From contig CAWBTU010000006.1 of NCBI GenBank assembly GCA_963791805.1, positions 434,001 through 498,000 of the forward strand: a stretch of DNA of 64,000 bases, read 5' to 3'. Source of the stretch: JACMJL01 sp963791805. GTDB lineage: Bacteria > Bacillota > Clostridia > Clostridiales > Clostridiaceae. Positions 1 through 9,275 of this stretch are shown here, piece by piece. Made by a program: the position numbers and the translations under genes. The notes beneath the pieces were generated by a model that worked only from the letters and a program-made list of their open reading frames with translations, did not search any database and was not told the DNA's origin. Each line of letters starts with the position of its first letter. Position 1 is the stretch's first letter.

Positions 1-227
1 TTTATTTATATATTTTTGAAAAAATTTACTTTTTAAACAAAATAATATATACTATATATATTATTTTGTTTATATATGTTAATTCACTAGCGTTCAATGA
101 TAGGTTCAAATTTCATATTGACAAAATCAAAGTAAAAAATTATAAAATTTATCCATTAAAATTATAATGAAAAAATCAGCAACTCCTGCTTAAGTATAAT
201 TAATCACAAAAATAAATAGCAAAGGAA

Positions 228-1130
228 TTGCTGATCATTAAAGATAATTATACTTTAGTATTTCAAAAACTTATAGATTTAATTGATTGGAATGTCTTGA
301 AAATAATTGCCTATAAGTTAGATATTGATTATTTAACTATAGAGAATCACTTAAAATCACTCATATATTTTCATATAGCGAAGCTAGATAGTCTAAGAGA
401 TATTAATGATTTTATGAAATCTCCTTCTGAACTAAAGCAGCTAATATATGGCGCTAGCCTAGGGAGTCTATCAAATTACAATAATAAGATAAATTATGAA
501 GTTTTACTCCCGATAATGAATGGTATTATTCGTAAAACTCTTATTTCTATTCCAGTAAGTCAAAGAGTTAAGAAATTTGGTTCAGTAAAGCTTATTGATT
601 CTACAACCGTTAGTATGGGTATTACTTACTTCAATTGGGCTAAATTCAGAAGTACCAAATCAGGAATTAAAATGCACACTAAATTTGATTTAGGCAGAAA
701 TGTTCCTGAAACAATCGTCGTAACCAATACTAAAGTTCATGACAAAAACAAATTAGATGAACTGATGTCTGAAGAAAATTGCATTTATATTTATGATAGA
801 GCTTATGTTGATTATGAACAGTCTGATTACTATACAAAAACTAATAGATTTTTTATATCTAGACTTAAGAAGAATGCTTTAATTGACGAAATTGATGAGT
901 TAGACTTAACTCGTTGTGATGAAAAACTATTAGATGATAGCATAAAAATAGTTCATGATAAAGTTGTTTATCTTGGCAAAGAAAGCACTTATAAAACCAC
1001 TGAAAAATACAGAATAATAAAGGTTTTAGATAAAGATAACAATGAATTAGTTTTTGTAACAAATATCTTTTATCTGTCAACTGAAGTAAATATCGAGGGA
1101 TTTTCTTGGTTTATTTTCTTAGGTAGTTAG
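228..1130 (+). pseudogene. IS4-family DDE transposase, truncated at the C-terminus
   Basis: The 300-residue product shows the first two catalytic aspartates of the IS4 DDE fold: D124 in LIDSTTVS and D190 in YIYDRAYVDY. The segment that should carry the third catalytic residue (the YREK signature, normally some 60-70 residues further on) is absent. The reading runs into unrelated residues after FYLSTEV and stops. The start is a TTG at 228 behind AAAGGAA. An inactive product is the likely reading. The gene lies wholly inside the element with intact ends and target duplication, so the deletion happened within the IS. Confidence 0.8.
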
Positions 1131-1173
1131 CAGAATACTTTAATTCCATATAAATACACAAGCTAACGCTTAG

Positions 1174-1193
1174 GGGTATCCTATACCCTTTTT
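1174..1193 (+). terminator. rho-independent terminator of the IS4 transposase
   Basis: A 6-bp stem, GGGTAT at 1174-1179 with ATACCC at 1183-1188, closes a 3-nt loop and is followed by five T. It lies about 45 bp after the transposase stop. Confidence 0.55.
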
Positions 1194-1398
1194 CAACGGA
1201 TAAATAATCCATTAAAGGATATTTACAGCATTACAACTATGAGAATGTGATATTTTTAAAAGTGAATTATGAAATTTTGTTAATTGATGAACGCTAGTGA
1301 TGTTAATTGTATAATTAATTTAAGAGTATTTTAAGTAATGTTTTTTATTGATGCATATATGAGATTATATTATTGATAAATAGGTTGAGGAGTAAATA

Positions 1399-3102
1399 AT
1401 GAATTTTGAAAAAAAAGTAGAAATAGAAGTTAGCTACTATATAGAACAAATAAAAACAAAAAATAATGAAGACTTTATTAAGTGTCCTAAATGTAAAGAT
1501 GTATTCTTAAAAAATGAAATAAAGTTAAATATTGGTGTTTGCTGCAATTGCAATCATCATTTTAGAATTTCCTGTAAAGAGCGACTAGAGAGTATTTTTG
1601 ATAGTAATTCGGTTACATTATTAGATGAAGATATTAAAAGTAAAAGTCCTCTAAATTTTCCTAGTTATACAGAAAAAGTTCAGAATTTATCAGATAAATT
1701 AAAATTAAATGATGCAGTAATTACTGGAATAGGTTCTATAAATGGCATTAGAACTGGCTTTGGTATTATGGATTCGAGTTTTATGATGGGATCTATGGGA
1801 AGTGTAGTTGGTGAAAAGCTTGTAAGGTTGATAGAAAACTCTATTAATTTAAATTTACCTGTTATAATTTTTACTGCGTCAGGTGGGGCTAGAATGCAAG
1901 AAGGGATGTTATCTTTAGTTCAAATGGCTAAAGTATCAGCTGCTATAAAAGTACATAGTAAAAAAGGTCTTTTATATATATCGGTAATAACAGATCCAAC
2001 AACAGGTGGTGTTACAGCAAGTTTTGCTTCTCTTGGAGACATTATTATTGCAGAGCCTAATGCTATGTTTGGATTTGCTGGAAAACGAGTGATTGAGCAG
2101 ACTATTCAAGAGAAGTTACCTGATTGTTTCCAAAACTCTGAATTTATGATAAAAAATGGATTCATTGATTTGCTAGTTCAAAGAAGGATGATGAAAGAGA
2201 CACTTGAAAATATATTACTTATGCATAACCCTATAAATATATATGCAAAAAATTTTAGTAAACAAAACACATTAAAGGTAGATTGTAGAATAGATGAAAA
2301 TAATAATTTAAGCGCGTGGGAAATTGTTAAGATTGCTAGAAATAAGGAAAGACCTAATTATAAGGATTATATTTCATTAATGATAGATAATTTTATAGAG
2401 TTACATGGTGATAGATACTATGGAGATGATAATGCTATTGTATGTGGAATTGGATATATTAATGAAATAGCAGTAACTATTATATGTAGCGCTAAAGGTA
2501 AGAGTGTAGATGAAAATGTTCAAAGGAATTGGGGAAGTGCTAAACCTGAAGGCTATAGAAAAGCGCTTAGAATTATGAAAGAAGCAGAGAAATTTAAAAG
2601 ACCTATAATATGTTTAATAGATACAGCAGGTGCTTATTGTGGTGTGGAAGGAGAAGAAAGAGGTCAAGGAGAAGCAATTGCAAAGAATCTATTAGAAATG
2701 TCAGATTTACAAACACCAATAATTTCAGTAGTAATTGGTGAAGGGGGTAGTGGTGGAGCATTAGCACTAGGTGTTGCAGATAGAATTTTTATGTTAGAAA
2801 ATTCTATTTACTCAGTTATTTCACCAGAAGGGTGTGCAGCTATTTTATTAAAGGATTCAGCAAGAGCTAATGAAGCAGCAGAATTGTTGAAATTAACTGC
2901 TATGGATTTACTGAAATTAAATATTATTGATGGAATTATAGAAGAACCAATTGGTGGTGCGCATAAAGATGTAGAATTTACTATTAAGAATGTAAAAAGA
3001 ACAATCTATGAAAATATTATAAATTTAAAACATTACAGTATTACTAATTTAATTAAAGAGAGATATTGTAAATTTAGAAATATGGGTGTTTATATGGAGT
3101 AG
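1399..3102 (+). CDS. accDA: Fused acetyl-CoA carboxylase carboxyltransferase (AccD-AccA)
   Basis: The 567-residue protein joins the two carboxyltransferase subunits that most bacteria make separately. Residues 1-285 are AccD-like, with the zinc ribbon C29/C32/C48/C51. Residues about 300-567 are AccA-like, with the conserved ELHGDR and GEGGSGGALA segments. The family transfers carboxyl from carboxybiotin to acetyl-CoA, giving malonyl-CoA in the cytoplasm. The start is an ATG behind TTGAGGAG. The broken oxaloacetate carboxyltransferase gene begins 42 bp downstream, followed by a biotin carrier and a phosphopantetheinyl transferase, so this looks like one operon. No biotin carboxylase (AccC) gene is present, which suggests an accessory malonyl-CoA source and not the housekeeping enzyme. 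Fusion and family are seen; pathway role is inferred. Confidence 0.88.
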   Translation: MNFEKKVEIEVSYYIEQIKTKNNEDFIKCPKCKDVFLKNEIKLNIGVCCNCNHHFRISCKERLESIFDSNSVTLLDEDIKSKSPLNFPSYTEKVQNLSDKLKLNDAVITGIGSINGIRTGFGIMDSSFMMGSMGSVVGEKLVRLIENSINLNLPVIIFTASGGARMQEGMLSLVQMAKVSAAIKVHSKKGLLYISVITDPTTGGVTASFASLGDIIIAEPNAMFGFAGKRVIEQTIQEKLPDCFQNSEFMIKNGFIDLLVQRRMMKETLENILLMHNPINIYAKNFSKQNTLKVDCRIDENNNLSAWEIVKIARNKERPNYKDYISLMIDNFIELHGDRYYGDDNAIVCGIGYINEIAVTIICSAKGKSVDENVQRNWGSAKPEGYRKALRIMKEAEKFKRPIICLIDTAGAYCGVEGEERGQGEAIAKNLLEMSDLQTPIISVVIGEGGSGGALALGVADRIFMLENSIYSVISPEGCAAILLKDSARANEAAELLKLTAMDLLKLNIIDGIIEEPIGGAHKDVEFTIKNVKRTIYENIINLKHYSITNLIKERYCKFRNMGVYME

Positions 3103-3595
3103 ACGTAATGTTTTATGATGTAATTATAGGAGAGTTTTATAATTATGAAAATTAATATAACTGAAACTGTATTAAGAGATGGACAACAGTCTCTAATTGG
3201 GACTAGAATGAGCACTAAGGATTTTGAAGGAATTATAGATTCTATGGATAATGCTGGATATTATTCAGTTGAATGTTGGGGGGGGCTACTTTTGATGCTT
3301 GTATAAGATTTCTAAATGAAGATCCTTGGGAAAGGCTTAGATTTTTAAAGAGTAAATTTAAAAAGACTAAATTACAAATGCTTTTGAGAGGTCAAAATTT
3401 ATTAGGTTATAAACATTACTCGGATGATGTTGTAAGAAAGTTTATTAGGTCATCAGTAAAAAATGGAATAGATATTATAAGAATTTTTGATGCTCTTAAT
3501 GACGTTAGCAATATGGAGGTTGCTATACAAGAGACTATTTTATGTAATTGTCATGCTCAAGGGTGTATAGTATATACGAAAAGTCCTATACATAC

Positions 3596-3624
3596 CATAG
3601 AAAATTATATTGAAACAGGAAAAA
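3596..3624 (+). repeat. 29-bp target-site duplication, left copy
   Basis: The 29 bases starting CATAGAAAAT and ending CAGGAAAAA recur exactly at 5271-5299. They encode the IENYIETGK stretch of the interrupted carboxyltransferase once in each gene half, so they are duplicated target and not IS sequence. Confidence 0.85.
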
Positions 3625-5270
3625 TCTGATTGATTAGTGATAATGTCTTAGTGTACCACACTGGATTATGTCCCAAATAGATAACTTATAGTAAAATAGA
3701 CCTCATGACTAAGAAATGAGGTGGACATAATCAGAAAGGTGATTTTAACTATGGAAGAAAATGATAAGTACATAACTATAAAAAAGTTGGTAGAAACAAA
3801 TGGTAATAAGAAGAGAGCTGCGCTTGTTCTTAACTGTTCAATCAGACATATTAATCGGATGATTAAAGGGTATAAAGAGCGTGGAAAAGAATACTTTGTT
3901 CATGGTAATCGTGGTAGAAAACCAGCTAACGCTTTTGATGAAGAAAAAAACTATTTAATCCTTAATCTATACCGAACAAAATATCCCGATGCTAACTTAA
4001 CTCATTTTTCGGAGTTGCTAGCAAAACATGAAGATATCAAAGCATCTCCAAGCACAATCAGGTCTATCCTTATGCAGGAATTCATCCTGTCTCCTAAGGC
4101 TAAGCGTGCTACAAGAAAGAAAATTAAAGAACAGCTAAAAGAATTAAAAAGCAAAGCAAAAACTAGAAAAGAGTTAGCGGAAATACAAACTGCTATTGTT
4201 GCTGCTGAAGATGCACATCCAAGACGTCCTAGATGTGCTTACGCAGGCGAAATGCTCCAGATGGATGCTTCTGTGCATATCTGGTTTGGTAAAGAAAAAA
4301 CTCAATTACACATAGCTGTAGATGATGCTACAGGTGCTATTGTAGGAGCTTACTTTGACTCACAAGAAACCCTAAACGGGTATTATAATGTATTGCATCA
4401 AGTTCTTACACAATACGGAATTCCGTACATGCTCTTTACTGATAGACGTACTGTATTTGAGTATAAGCAAAAAAATCCCCTTCAATTGAAGAGGATACTT
4501 TCACACAATTTAGTTATGCCTGTAAACAGCTAGGCATAGAAATTAAAACAAGCAGTGTTGCTCAATCTAAAGGGCGCGTAGAAAGAATGTTTCAGACTCT
4601 ACAATCACGCCTCCCCTTAGAAATGAGACTCGCTCACATAAGCACAATTGAGCAAGCAAATGAATTCTTAAACTCCTACATAAAAGAATTCAATGCTCAG
4701 TTTGCTTTACCTTTAGATAATAACAAAACTGTATTTGAAACGCAAGTTGACATTAAAAAAATCAACTTGATTCTTGCTGTTCTTAGTAGTCGAAAAGTAG
4801 ACAGCGGAAGCTGTATAAAGTTTAATAACTCTTACTATCTTCCAGTTGATAGCAATGGACATCCAGTGCACTATCGTAAAGGAACCTCCGGTATGGTTAT
4901 AAAGGCTTTTGATGCTGGATTGTACTATTGCGTAAATGAACAAGTTTATGGGTTAGATCTACTTCCAAATCATGTTCTTTCATCGAAAAACTTTGATTTG
5001 GAAGTAGCACCAAAAGATCCACAAAAACGATATATACCGCCAATGAGCCATCCATGGAAACAAGCCTCATTTGAACATTATTGTAATAAACAAAATCATC
5101 GAAAACAACTTACAGCATAAAAAGACAAGTCTAGAAAGCGTTAGCTTAGAATTAATTGGTTCTATGTTGTGCTTGCCATACTCAAATATATCATTTGAAG
5201 TACAATAAAGCACCAGCATTTGCTGGTGCTAATAATTAAAAGTTTTTGGGACATTTTTGAAAATGCTTGA
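3625..5270 (+). mobile_element. IS1202-type insertion sequence with a long target duplication
   Basis: The element is 1,646 bp and is bounded by a 29-bp direct duplication. It carries one transposase gene in two frames. Its ends match poorly: both start TC and carry ATGTC about 20 bp in. ATGTCCCAAA recurs in inverted orientation near the two ends (about 3667 and 5243), probably as transposase-binding sites. From memory, IS1202-group elements have a helix-turn-helix plus DDE transposase of about 450-460 residues and target duplications of roughly 24-29 bp, which fits both features here. A GCACCAGC/GCTGGTGC hairpin (about 5210-5230) follows the transposase. The insertion breaks the oxaloacetate carboxyltransferase gene. 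Confidence 0.7.
3751..5120 (+). pseudogene. IS1202-type transposase in two frames
   Basis: The N-terminal helix-turn-helix region (residues about 1-75) is followed by an integrase-like DDE core. Its first aspartate is in LQMDASVHIWFG, the second is in TDRRTVFEYK, and the catalytic glutamate is in KGRVERMF. The frame breaks at a run of seven A near 4470. With eight A the two parts form one 457-codon frame (456 residues), continuing K-K-S-P-S-I-E-E-D. The ATG at 3751, behind AAAGGTGA, is a better start than the upstream in-frame GTG at 3721. The break may be a homopolymer error, a real mutation or a frameshifting site (A AAA AAT); sequence alone does not decide. Confidence 0.75.
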
Positions 5271-5299
5271 CATAGAAAATTATATTGAAACAGGAAAAA
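5271..5299 (+). repeat. 29-bp target-site duplication, right copy
   Basis: Exact copy of 3596-3624. The carboxyltransferase gene resumes in frame from here. Confidence 0.85.
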
Positions 5300-6396
5300 A
5301 ATTAAAAAAAATGGGAGTGAACTCTATATGCATAAAAGATATGGCGGGAATTATGTCACCTAGTGATGCGTATGAGATTATTAAAAGACTGAAGCAAATA
5401 GTCAGAATTCCCATATTTCTTCATTGTCATTCTACAACTGGTATAGCAACTGCAACATATATAAAAGCAATAGAAGCTGGTTGCGATGGTATAGATACTT
5501 CCATTTCATGTTTTTCAGGAGGTGCTTCATTACCGGCTACAGAAAGTATGAATTATATATTAAACGATTTAGGATATAATACAGAATTAAATAGCAATGA
5601 ATTAAATATAATAAATAACTTTTTTAAAAAAACAAAAGATAATTTTATAGATAAGGGGATTTTAACAGCACATATTTTTGAAACTAGGACTGAAGTATTA
5701 ACATATCAGATTCCAGGTGGTATGCTTTCAAATTTAATAACACAGTTAAAAGAACAAAATGCAGAAAAAATTTTACAGGAAGTATTAGAAGAAGTTCCAT
5801 TAGTTAGAAAAGATTTAGGGTATCCACCATTAGTAACACCTTTGAGTCAAATTGTAGGCGTACAAGCTACTATAAATATATTATTAGGAGAGCGGTATAA
5901 GAAAGTTACAAAAGAAGTGAAATCATATTTACTGGGGTTATATGGGGAAATACCATGGGTGGTTAATGGTGAAATAAAGAAAAAGATATTTGAAGAGAAC
6001 CCTAATTACACAGTACCAACTTTTAATAGAATGAAGCCTGTTTTTGAAATAACTAAATATAAGTTAGAGGATAATATTATAAGTGATGAAGATGTACTCA
6101 CTTATATATTGTTTCCAGAATATGCAGAAGATTTTTTAAAAAAAAGAGAAGAAAAAAATACAACAAGAGTTAGTTACTTTATTGAGGCATTAAAAGATAA
6201 CTTTATTTTAAATTCAAAATTAAAGAATAATGATAAATCAATAATAAGGAAAGTCAATTTAATAAGCGTTAATGAAAATGATGCAGCTTTAATTATTGCT
6301 ATAATGTGTGAGCATCTAAGTTCATCGTTAGAAGAACTAACTTTTAAATATATAAAATTAGTTTAGATACTTTTTTGATAGATTGGAGAGATATCT

Positions 6397-6792
6397 TTGA
6401 AATATTATATTAGTTTAGATAATAGAAAATATGAGATAGAGGTAACAAAGGAAAAAGCTTCAATACTAGGAGTTTCTAATTTGAGTACCCAATTAAAAGT
6501 TGAAGAGGGAAGAAATGGTGAAACTACATCTATTACCGACAAAGGTAGTAAAGATATGTATTATCGGAATATTAAAACTATAAAAGCCCCTATGAGTGGA
6601 AGAATATTAAATATTAAAGTTGAAAAAGGACAAATTGTGAATAAAGGACAGTGTATTTTAGTATTAGAAATTATGAAAATGGAAAATGAACTTATTTCAA
6701 GCTATTCAGGAATAATAGAAGATATATATTATAAAAATGGAGATAGTGTTGTTAAGAATCAAAACATTATGGATATTAAAATACTGAAATAA
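6397..6792 (+). CDS. Biotin carboxyl carrier protein, transcarboxylase / decarboxylase gamma type
   Basis: The 131-residue protein has a C-terminal biotinyl domain (about 60-131). It opens with the APMSG motif, and the biotin-accepting lysine is in EIMKMEN, with I for the usual A of EAMKMEN. The N-terminal strand KYYISLDNRKYEIEV and the short low-complexity linker are typical of the carriers of oxaloacetate and glutaconyl-CoA decarboxylases and of the 1.3S transcarboxylase subunit. It starts at TTG 6397 behind TTGGAGAG, 30 bp after the carboxyltransferase gene. Its likely job is to shuttle carboxyl between that protein and AccDA; this is inferred from the neighbours. Confidence 0.85.
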   Translation: MKYYISLDNRKYEIEVTKEKASILGVSNLSTQLKVEEGRNGETTSITDKGSKDMYYRNIKTIKAPMSGRILNIKVEKGQIVNKGQCILVLEIMKMENELISSYSGIIEDIYYKNGDSVVKNQNIMDIKILK

Positions 6793-7226
6793 ATACAGAA
6801 ATCTTTATTTGATGGTATTATAGATTTATAGTGGTAGATTAAATTTATAATTAGGAAAAAGTTATTTTAAATAATGAACGTAGTAAAGAGTATATAAATA
6901 ATAAATTGGATTACATTAGGTTGGTTATAGAGAAGTTTTGAAAATTAGTATATTGATTTATTGCCTTTACCAGCATAAATACGAAAAGAATTGTACAACT
7001 ATTACTTTACAATTTGTTATACCATAATAATTAATCCATCCAATATTTATTTGATTCAACTTAATTATTCTTTGTCTTTACAGAACTATTCAAAATAGCT
7101 TTACAATTATACAAACTATCATGCAACACATAATTTTTATTTTCAGGTTTAGAGATAGTGGTCTAATTAAATTTTGAGTACTGAAAAACTTATTATGGTG
7201 TTACACGTTGTTGTATAAAATGTAAA
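6793..7226. other. AT-rich intergenic region, possible group II intron ORF trace
   Basis: No intact gene is visible. On the minus strand at about 6975-7060 a short stretch reads IGWINYYG, resembling the conserved GWINYYG block of group II intron maturases. Stops follow within 25 codons and no other maturase or intron RNA motif was found, so this is at best a remnant. Confidence 0.2.
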
Positions 7227-7258
7227 ATCACTATAAAAAAGTAGTGATATACTTTTTT
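7227..7258 (+). terminator. Hairpin with T-run upstream of the phosphopantetheinyl transferase gene
   Basis: ATCACTA at 7227-7233 pairs with TAGTGAT at 7242-7248 and is followed by six T (7253-7258). It could end the carrier-protein transcript or attenuate the next gene. Confidence 0.45.
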
Positions 7259-7300
7259 GAATTTAATATATTAATTCAGTAGAATTAGAGTGAGGTATAT

Positions 7301-7987
7301 ATGTTGAAAATATTTTGTGTAGAGATGGATGAAGAGTTAAATCAACAGCAATATGAGATTTTATTAGATAAAATTGATAATAAGAAAAAATCAAAGATAA
7401 ACAAATATAAATTCTACAAGGATTCTCTCAGATCTTTAATTGGTGATTTGCTTGTGAGATATTGTATAAAAGAGTTTTATGATTTAAATAATAGTGAGAT
7501 TTCGTATGGATACAATGATTATGGAAAACCGTTTTTAAAGGGTTATAAAAATATTTGCTTTAATATTTCTCATTCAGGTAGGTGGATAGTTTGTGCTATT
7601 AGTGATGATGAAGTTGGAATTGATGTGGAGTGTATCAATGATATTGACATTAACATTTTTAAGAATTTTTTTACTGAAGAAGAATTTATCGATTTGATGT
7701 CATTAAAAGAGGAAGAATATTTAGAATATTTTTTTAGAATATGGACTATGAAAGAAGCTTACATAAAAGGTGATGGTAAAGGGCTATCAATTCCCTTAGA
7801 CTCATTTTGTATAAAAAGGAATCATGAATGTTTTTTTGTTGATAATGATAAAACTTGGACACTTCATTGTGTATCTATTGGAGAGGGGTATTGTCTATCA
7901 GTTGCTTCTAAATCCCATAGAACACCTGATATAATGCAGAAATTTAAATTGAAAAAATTTGCTGAAATGGTGATAGAGACTCTGTGA
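7301..7987 (+). CDS. Sfp-type 4'-phosphopantetheinyl transferase
   Basis: The 228-residue length is typical for Sfp. The signatures are NISHSG (88-93), VGIDVE (105-110, metal-binding D108 and E110) and WTMKEAYIKGDGKGL (from 148, with E152). The enzyme loads the CoA-derived arm onto carrier domains. Sfp-type members usually serve polyketide or peptide synthases and not the housekeeping acyl carrier protein. Beside malonyl-CoA-forming genes this hints at a lost or distant polyketide pathway; no synthase is in the window. The ATG at 7301 follows GTGAGG. Confidence 0.88.
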   Translation: MLKIFCVEMDEELNQQQYEILLDKIDNKKKSKINKYKFYKDSLRSLIGDLLVRYCIKEFYDLNNSEISYGYNDYGKPFLKGYKNICFNISHSGRWIVCAISDDEVGIDVECINDIDINIFKNFFTEEEFIDLMSLKEEEYLEYFFRIWTMKEAYIKGDGKGLSIPLDSFCIKRNHECFFVDNDKTWTLHCVSIGEGYCLSVASKSHRTPDIMQKFKLKKFAEMVIETL

Positions 7988-8070
7988 AGTTAATTGATAC
8001 ATATAGTAAAAGGCGTAAGCTCTGACGGGCTATGAGCTTTGTTTGTACGAAGAAAATTTGGAGGAAAATT

Positions 8071-8334
8071 ATGCCTGTAAGTAAAAAGAGAGTTAAAAAG
8101 GTGAAGAAAAGCAAAAATCAACAACTAAAAAAGAAAGAAAAGCAAATAATATTTTAATGTGGTGGATGTGTAATAGAAGAACTTATACCAGAAGGTGTAG
8201 TGAATTATTTTGATGCTCTTGGTGATGGAGATATTAGCGTTCTACCAAGGTTTACTTGTGAAGAGTGTGGGGAACAAATGGAGTCAGTTGAATATGAGGG
8301 TGCTCATGGGATAACATATAGAGCAAATGTATAA
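8071..8334 (+). pseudogene. Small Lys-rich protein with two CxxC pairs, in-frame stop
   Basis: Behind a good ribosome-binding site (TTGGAGGAAA), an ATG at 8071 opens a Lys-rich tail. It ends after 28 codons at a TAA (8155-8157). The same frame then continues to 8334 with CGGC and, about 35 residues on, CEEC, four cysteines that would make a zinc ribbon. The second half has no start of its own. A nonsense change or small indel in an 87-codon gene is the simple reading. TAA is not a selenocysteine codon. The function is unknown; it sits alone after the phosphopantetheinyl transferase gene. Confidence 0.5.
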
Positions 8335-8457
8335 TTAAAACCCAAAAGCTACGCTTAAGCAATATGCGGTAGCCACTCTTTAATTTGTGTAGCAATTTGA
8401 AAATATAATAATTATTTTACAAATTAGAATTTAAAAAAAAGTAATAGTTTGTAAGAG

Positions 8458-8477
8458 GCGGCTTTGCCGCTTTTTTT
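8458..8477 (+). terminator. Strong rho-independent terminator
   Basis: GCGGC at 8458-8462 and GCCGC at 8466-8470 form a GC stem with a TTT loop, followed by seven T (8471-8477). It ends transcription from the 8.1-kb small gene. Confidence 0.85.
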
Positions 8478-9275
8478 ATATGTCGTGAATAATTGGGGAT
8501 TAAGTATAATTTTGAGTTATTTATAATGATGAAAGCTATATTATGTTATAGTTCAATCACTAAACGTGAGATACTTGTTAAAATGGGGACAGGGTGAAAT
8601 CTATAAATTTTGGACATCTATTAGTCTTTTGGTATTCCATACATTAAAATAAGTGTAAAAAACTAAAATTTCATTAAAAGCAAATTTTAAACAGGAATTT
8701 TAGTGCTAAACTTTGGATTTACACGAATCATGTTGTGTTATTCGTTAGTACGATAAGCAATGGGCGTTTCTGGAAAGAATGCTTTTTATGGAATAAAGAA
8801 CTGCAAAGGAAGATATAAGAAAAATAAGGAGTAAATATGTGAAATCTCTGATGACATATTATCAATTATAAACTCCGATTATTGTAATTATTGCGGATGG
8901 CTAAATCAGAAATTGATATTCCCAATATACATAATTGAAGAAATGAGAGGCTGTTCAAATGAGAAAAATATCTTTTATACATTTGTCTAATATTCGTTTT
9001 GTAAAACTAGTGGGAATTCTGCTGATATTGATAATGATCTAAGAGCTGTATTCCTATAGATATAAAAATTAATGCAACAGCGAATTTAAAAACAATTGAT
9101 GGAGTTTTATTGGGTGGGGATATACCGTTTTATGGAATCAAGGAAGAGTATACAGAGTCTAGAAAAACTTTCAAAAACAAATTTATTTAATATATGTAGT
9201 TGAAAAAAAACGAACCTTTCAGTTGTATATATAATGAGACAATTAAATACTATAGAGGAAGGAGTTGACTAATCA
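8478..9275. other. Intergenic region with decayed short frames
   Basis: No intact gene is visible. Two fragments are worth noting. Near 8844 an AAGGAG box precedes ATG-TGA, and an adjacent frame then reads through a CNYCGW stretch for about 45 codons. At 8959 an ATG opens a basic then hydrophobic N-terminus (KLVGILLILIMI) that stops after 27 codons, with SCIPID in the next frame, like a broken lipoprotein signal. The run CGAACCTTTC at 9211 followed by TATATATAAT could belong to the promoter of the sigma factor gene; this is weak. Confidence 0.25.

Larger units (their letters stand above)
85..1299 (+). mobile_element. IS4-type insertion sequence, both ends intact, internally deleted
   Basis: Perfect 12-bp terminal inverted repeats lie at 85-96 (CACTAGCGTTCA) and 1288-1299 (TGAACGCTAGTG). 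Immediately outside them is a 9-bp direct repeat, ATGTTAATT, at 76-84 and 1300-1308, a target duplication of the size IS4-type elements make. Looser inverted similarity continues about 30 bp inward. An imperfect hairpin (about 173-187 with 219-235) precedes the transposase start and may limit read-through expression, which is inference. The 1,215-bp body is shorter than expected because the 3' part of the transposase gene is missing, so the copy is probably non-autonomous. A diverged copy of its right end lies at 18303-18355. Confidence 0.8.
3145..6366 (+). pseudogene. Oxaloacetate decarboxylase alpha / 5S transcarboxylase-type subunit, split by a frameshift and an IS
   Basis: The family moves carboxyl between oxaloacetate (or pyruvate) and biotin. 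Its hallmarks are all present: LRDGQQS near the start, ECWGGATFD, the lysine in CIKDMAG that is carbamylated in relatives, the metal-binding HCHS of the barrel, and a C-terminal PYC/OADA-type domain. It has no biotin domain; that is the separate gene at 6397. Two lesions are seen. A run of eight G at 3278-3285 is one short of the nine needed for W-G-G-A, and an IS occupies 3625-5270. Removing the IS and one 29-bp duplication and adding one G gives exactly 516 codons (515 residues). The start ATG at 3145 follows TAGGAGAG. The IS kills the gene; the G-run shift may be a read error. Confidence 0.85.

Noticed and set aside
4441..4480. Programmed -1 frameshift in the IS1202-type transposase
   Set aside because: A slippery A AAA AAT is present, but the family usually has one continuous frame as far as I know, and other homopolymers in the window are short in the same way. 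Kept only as an alternative.
6975..7060. Group II intron
   Set aside because: Only eight maturase-like residues; no domain V/VI hairpin or reverse transcriptase motif was found.
8155..8157. Read-through or selenocysteine at the in-frame stop of the CxxC protein
   Set aside because: The codon is TAA, not TGA, and no SECIS-like hairpin follows.
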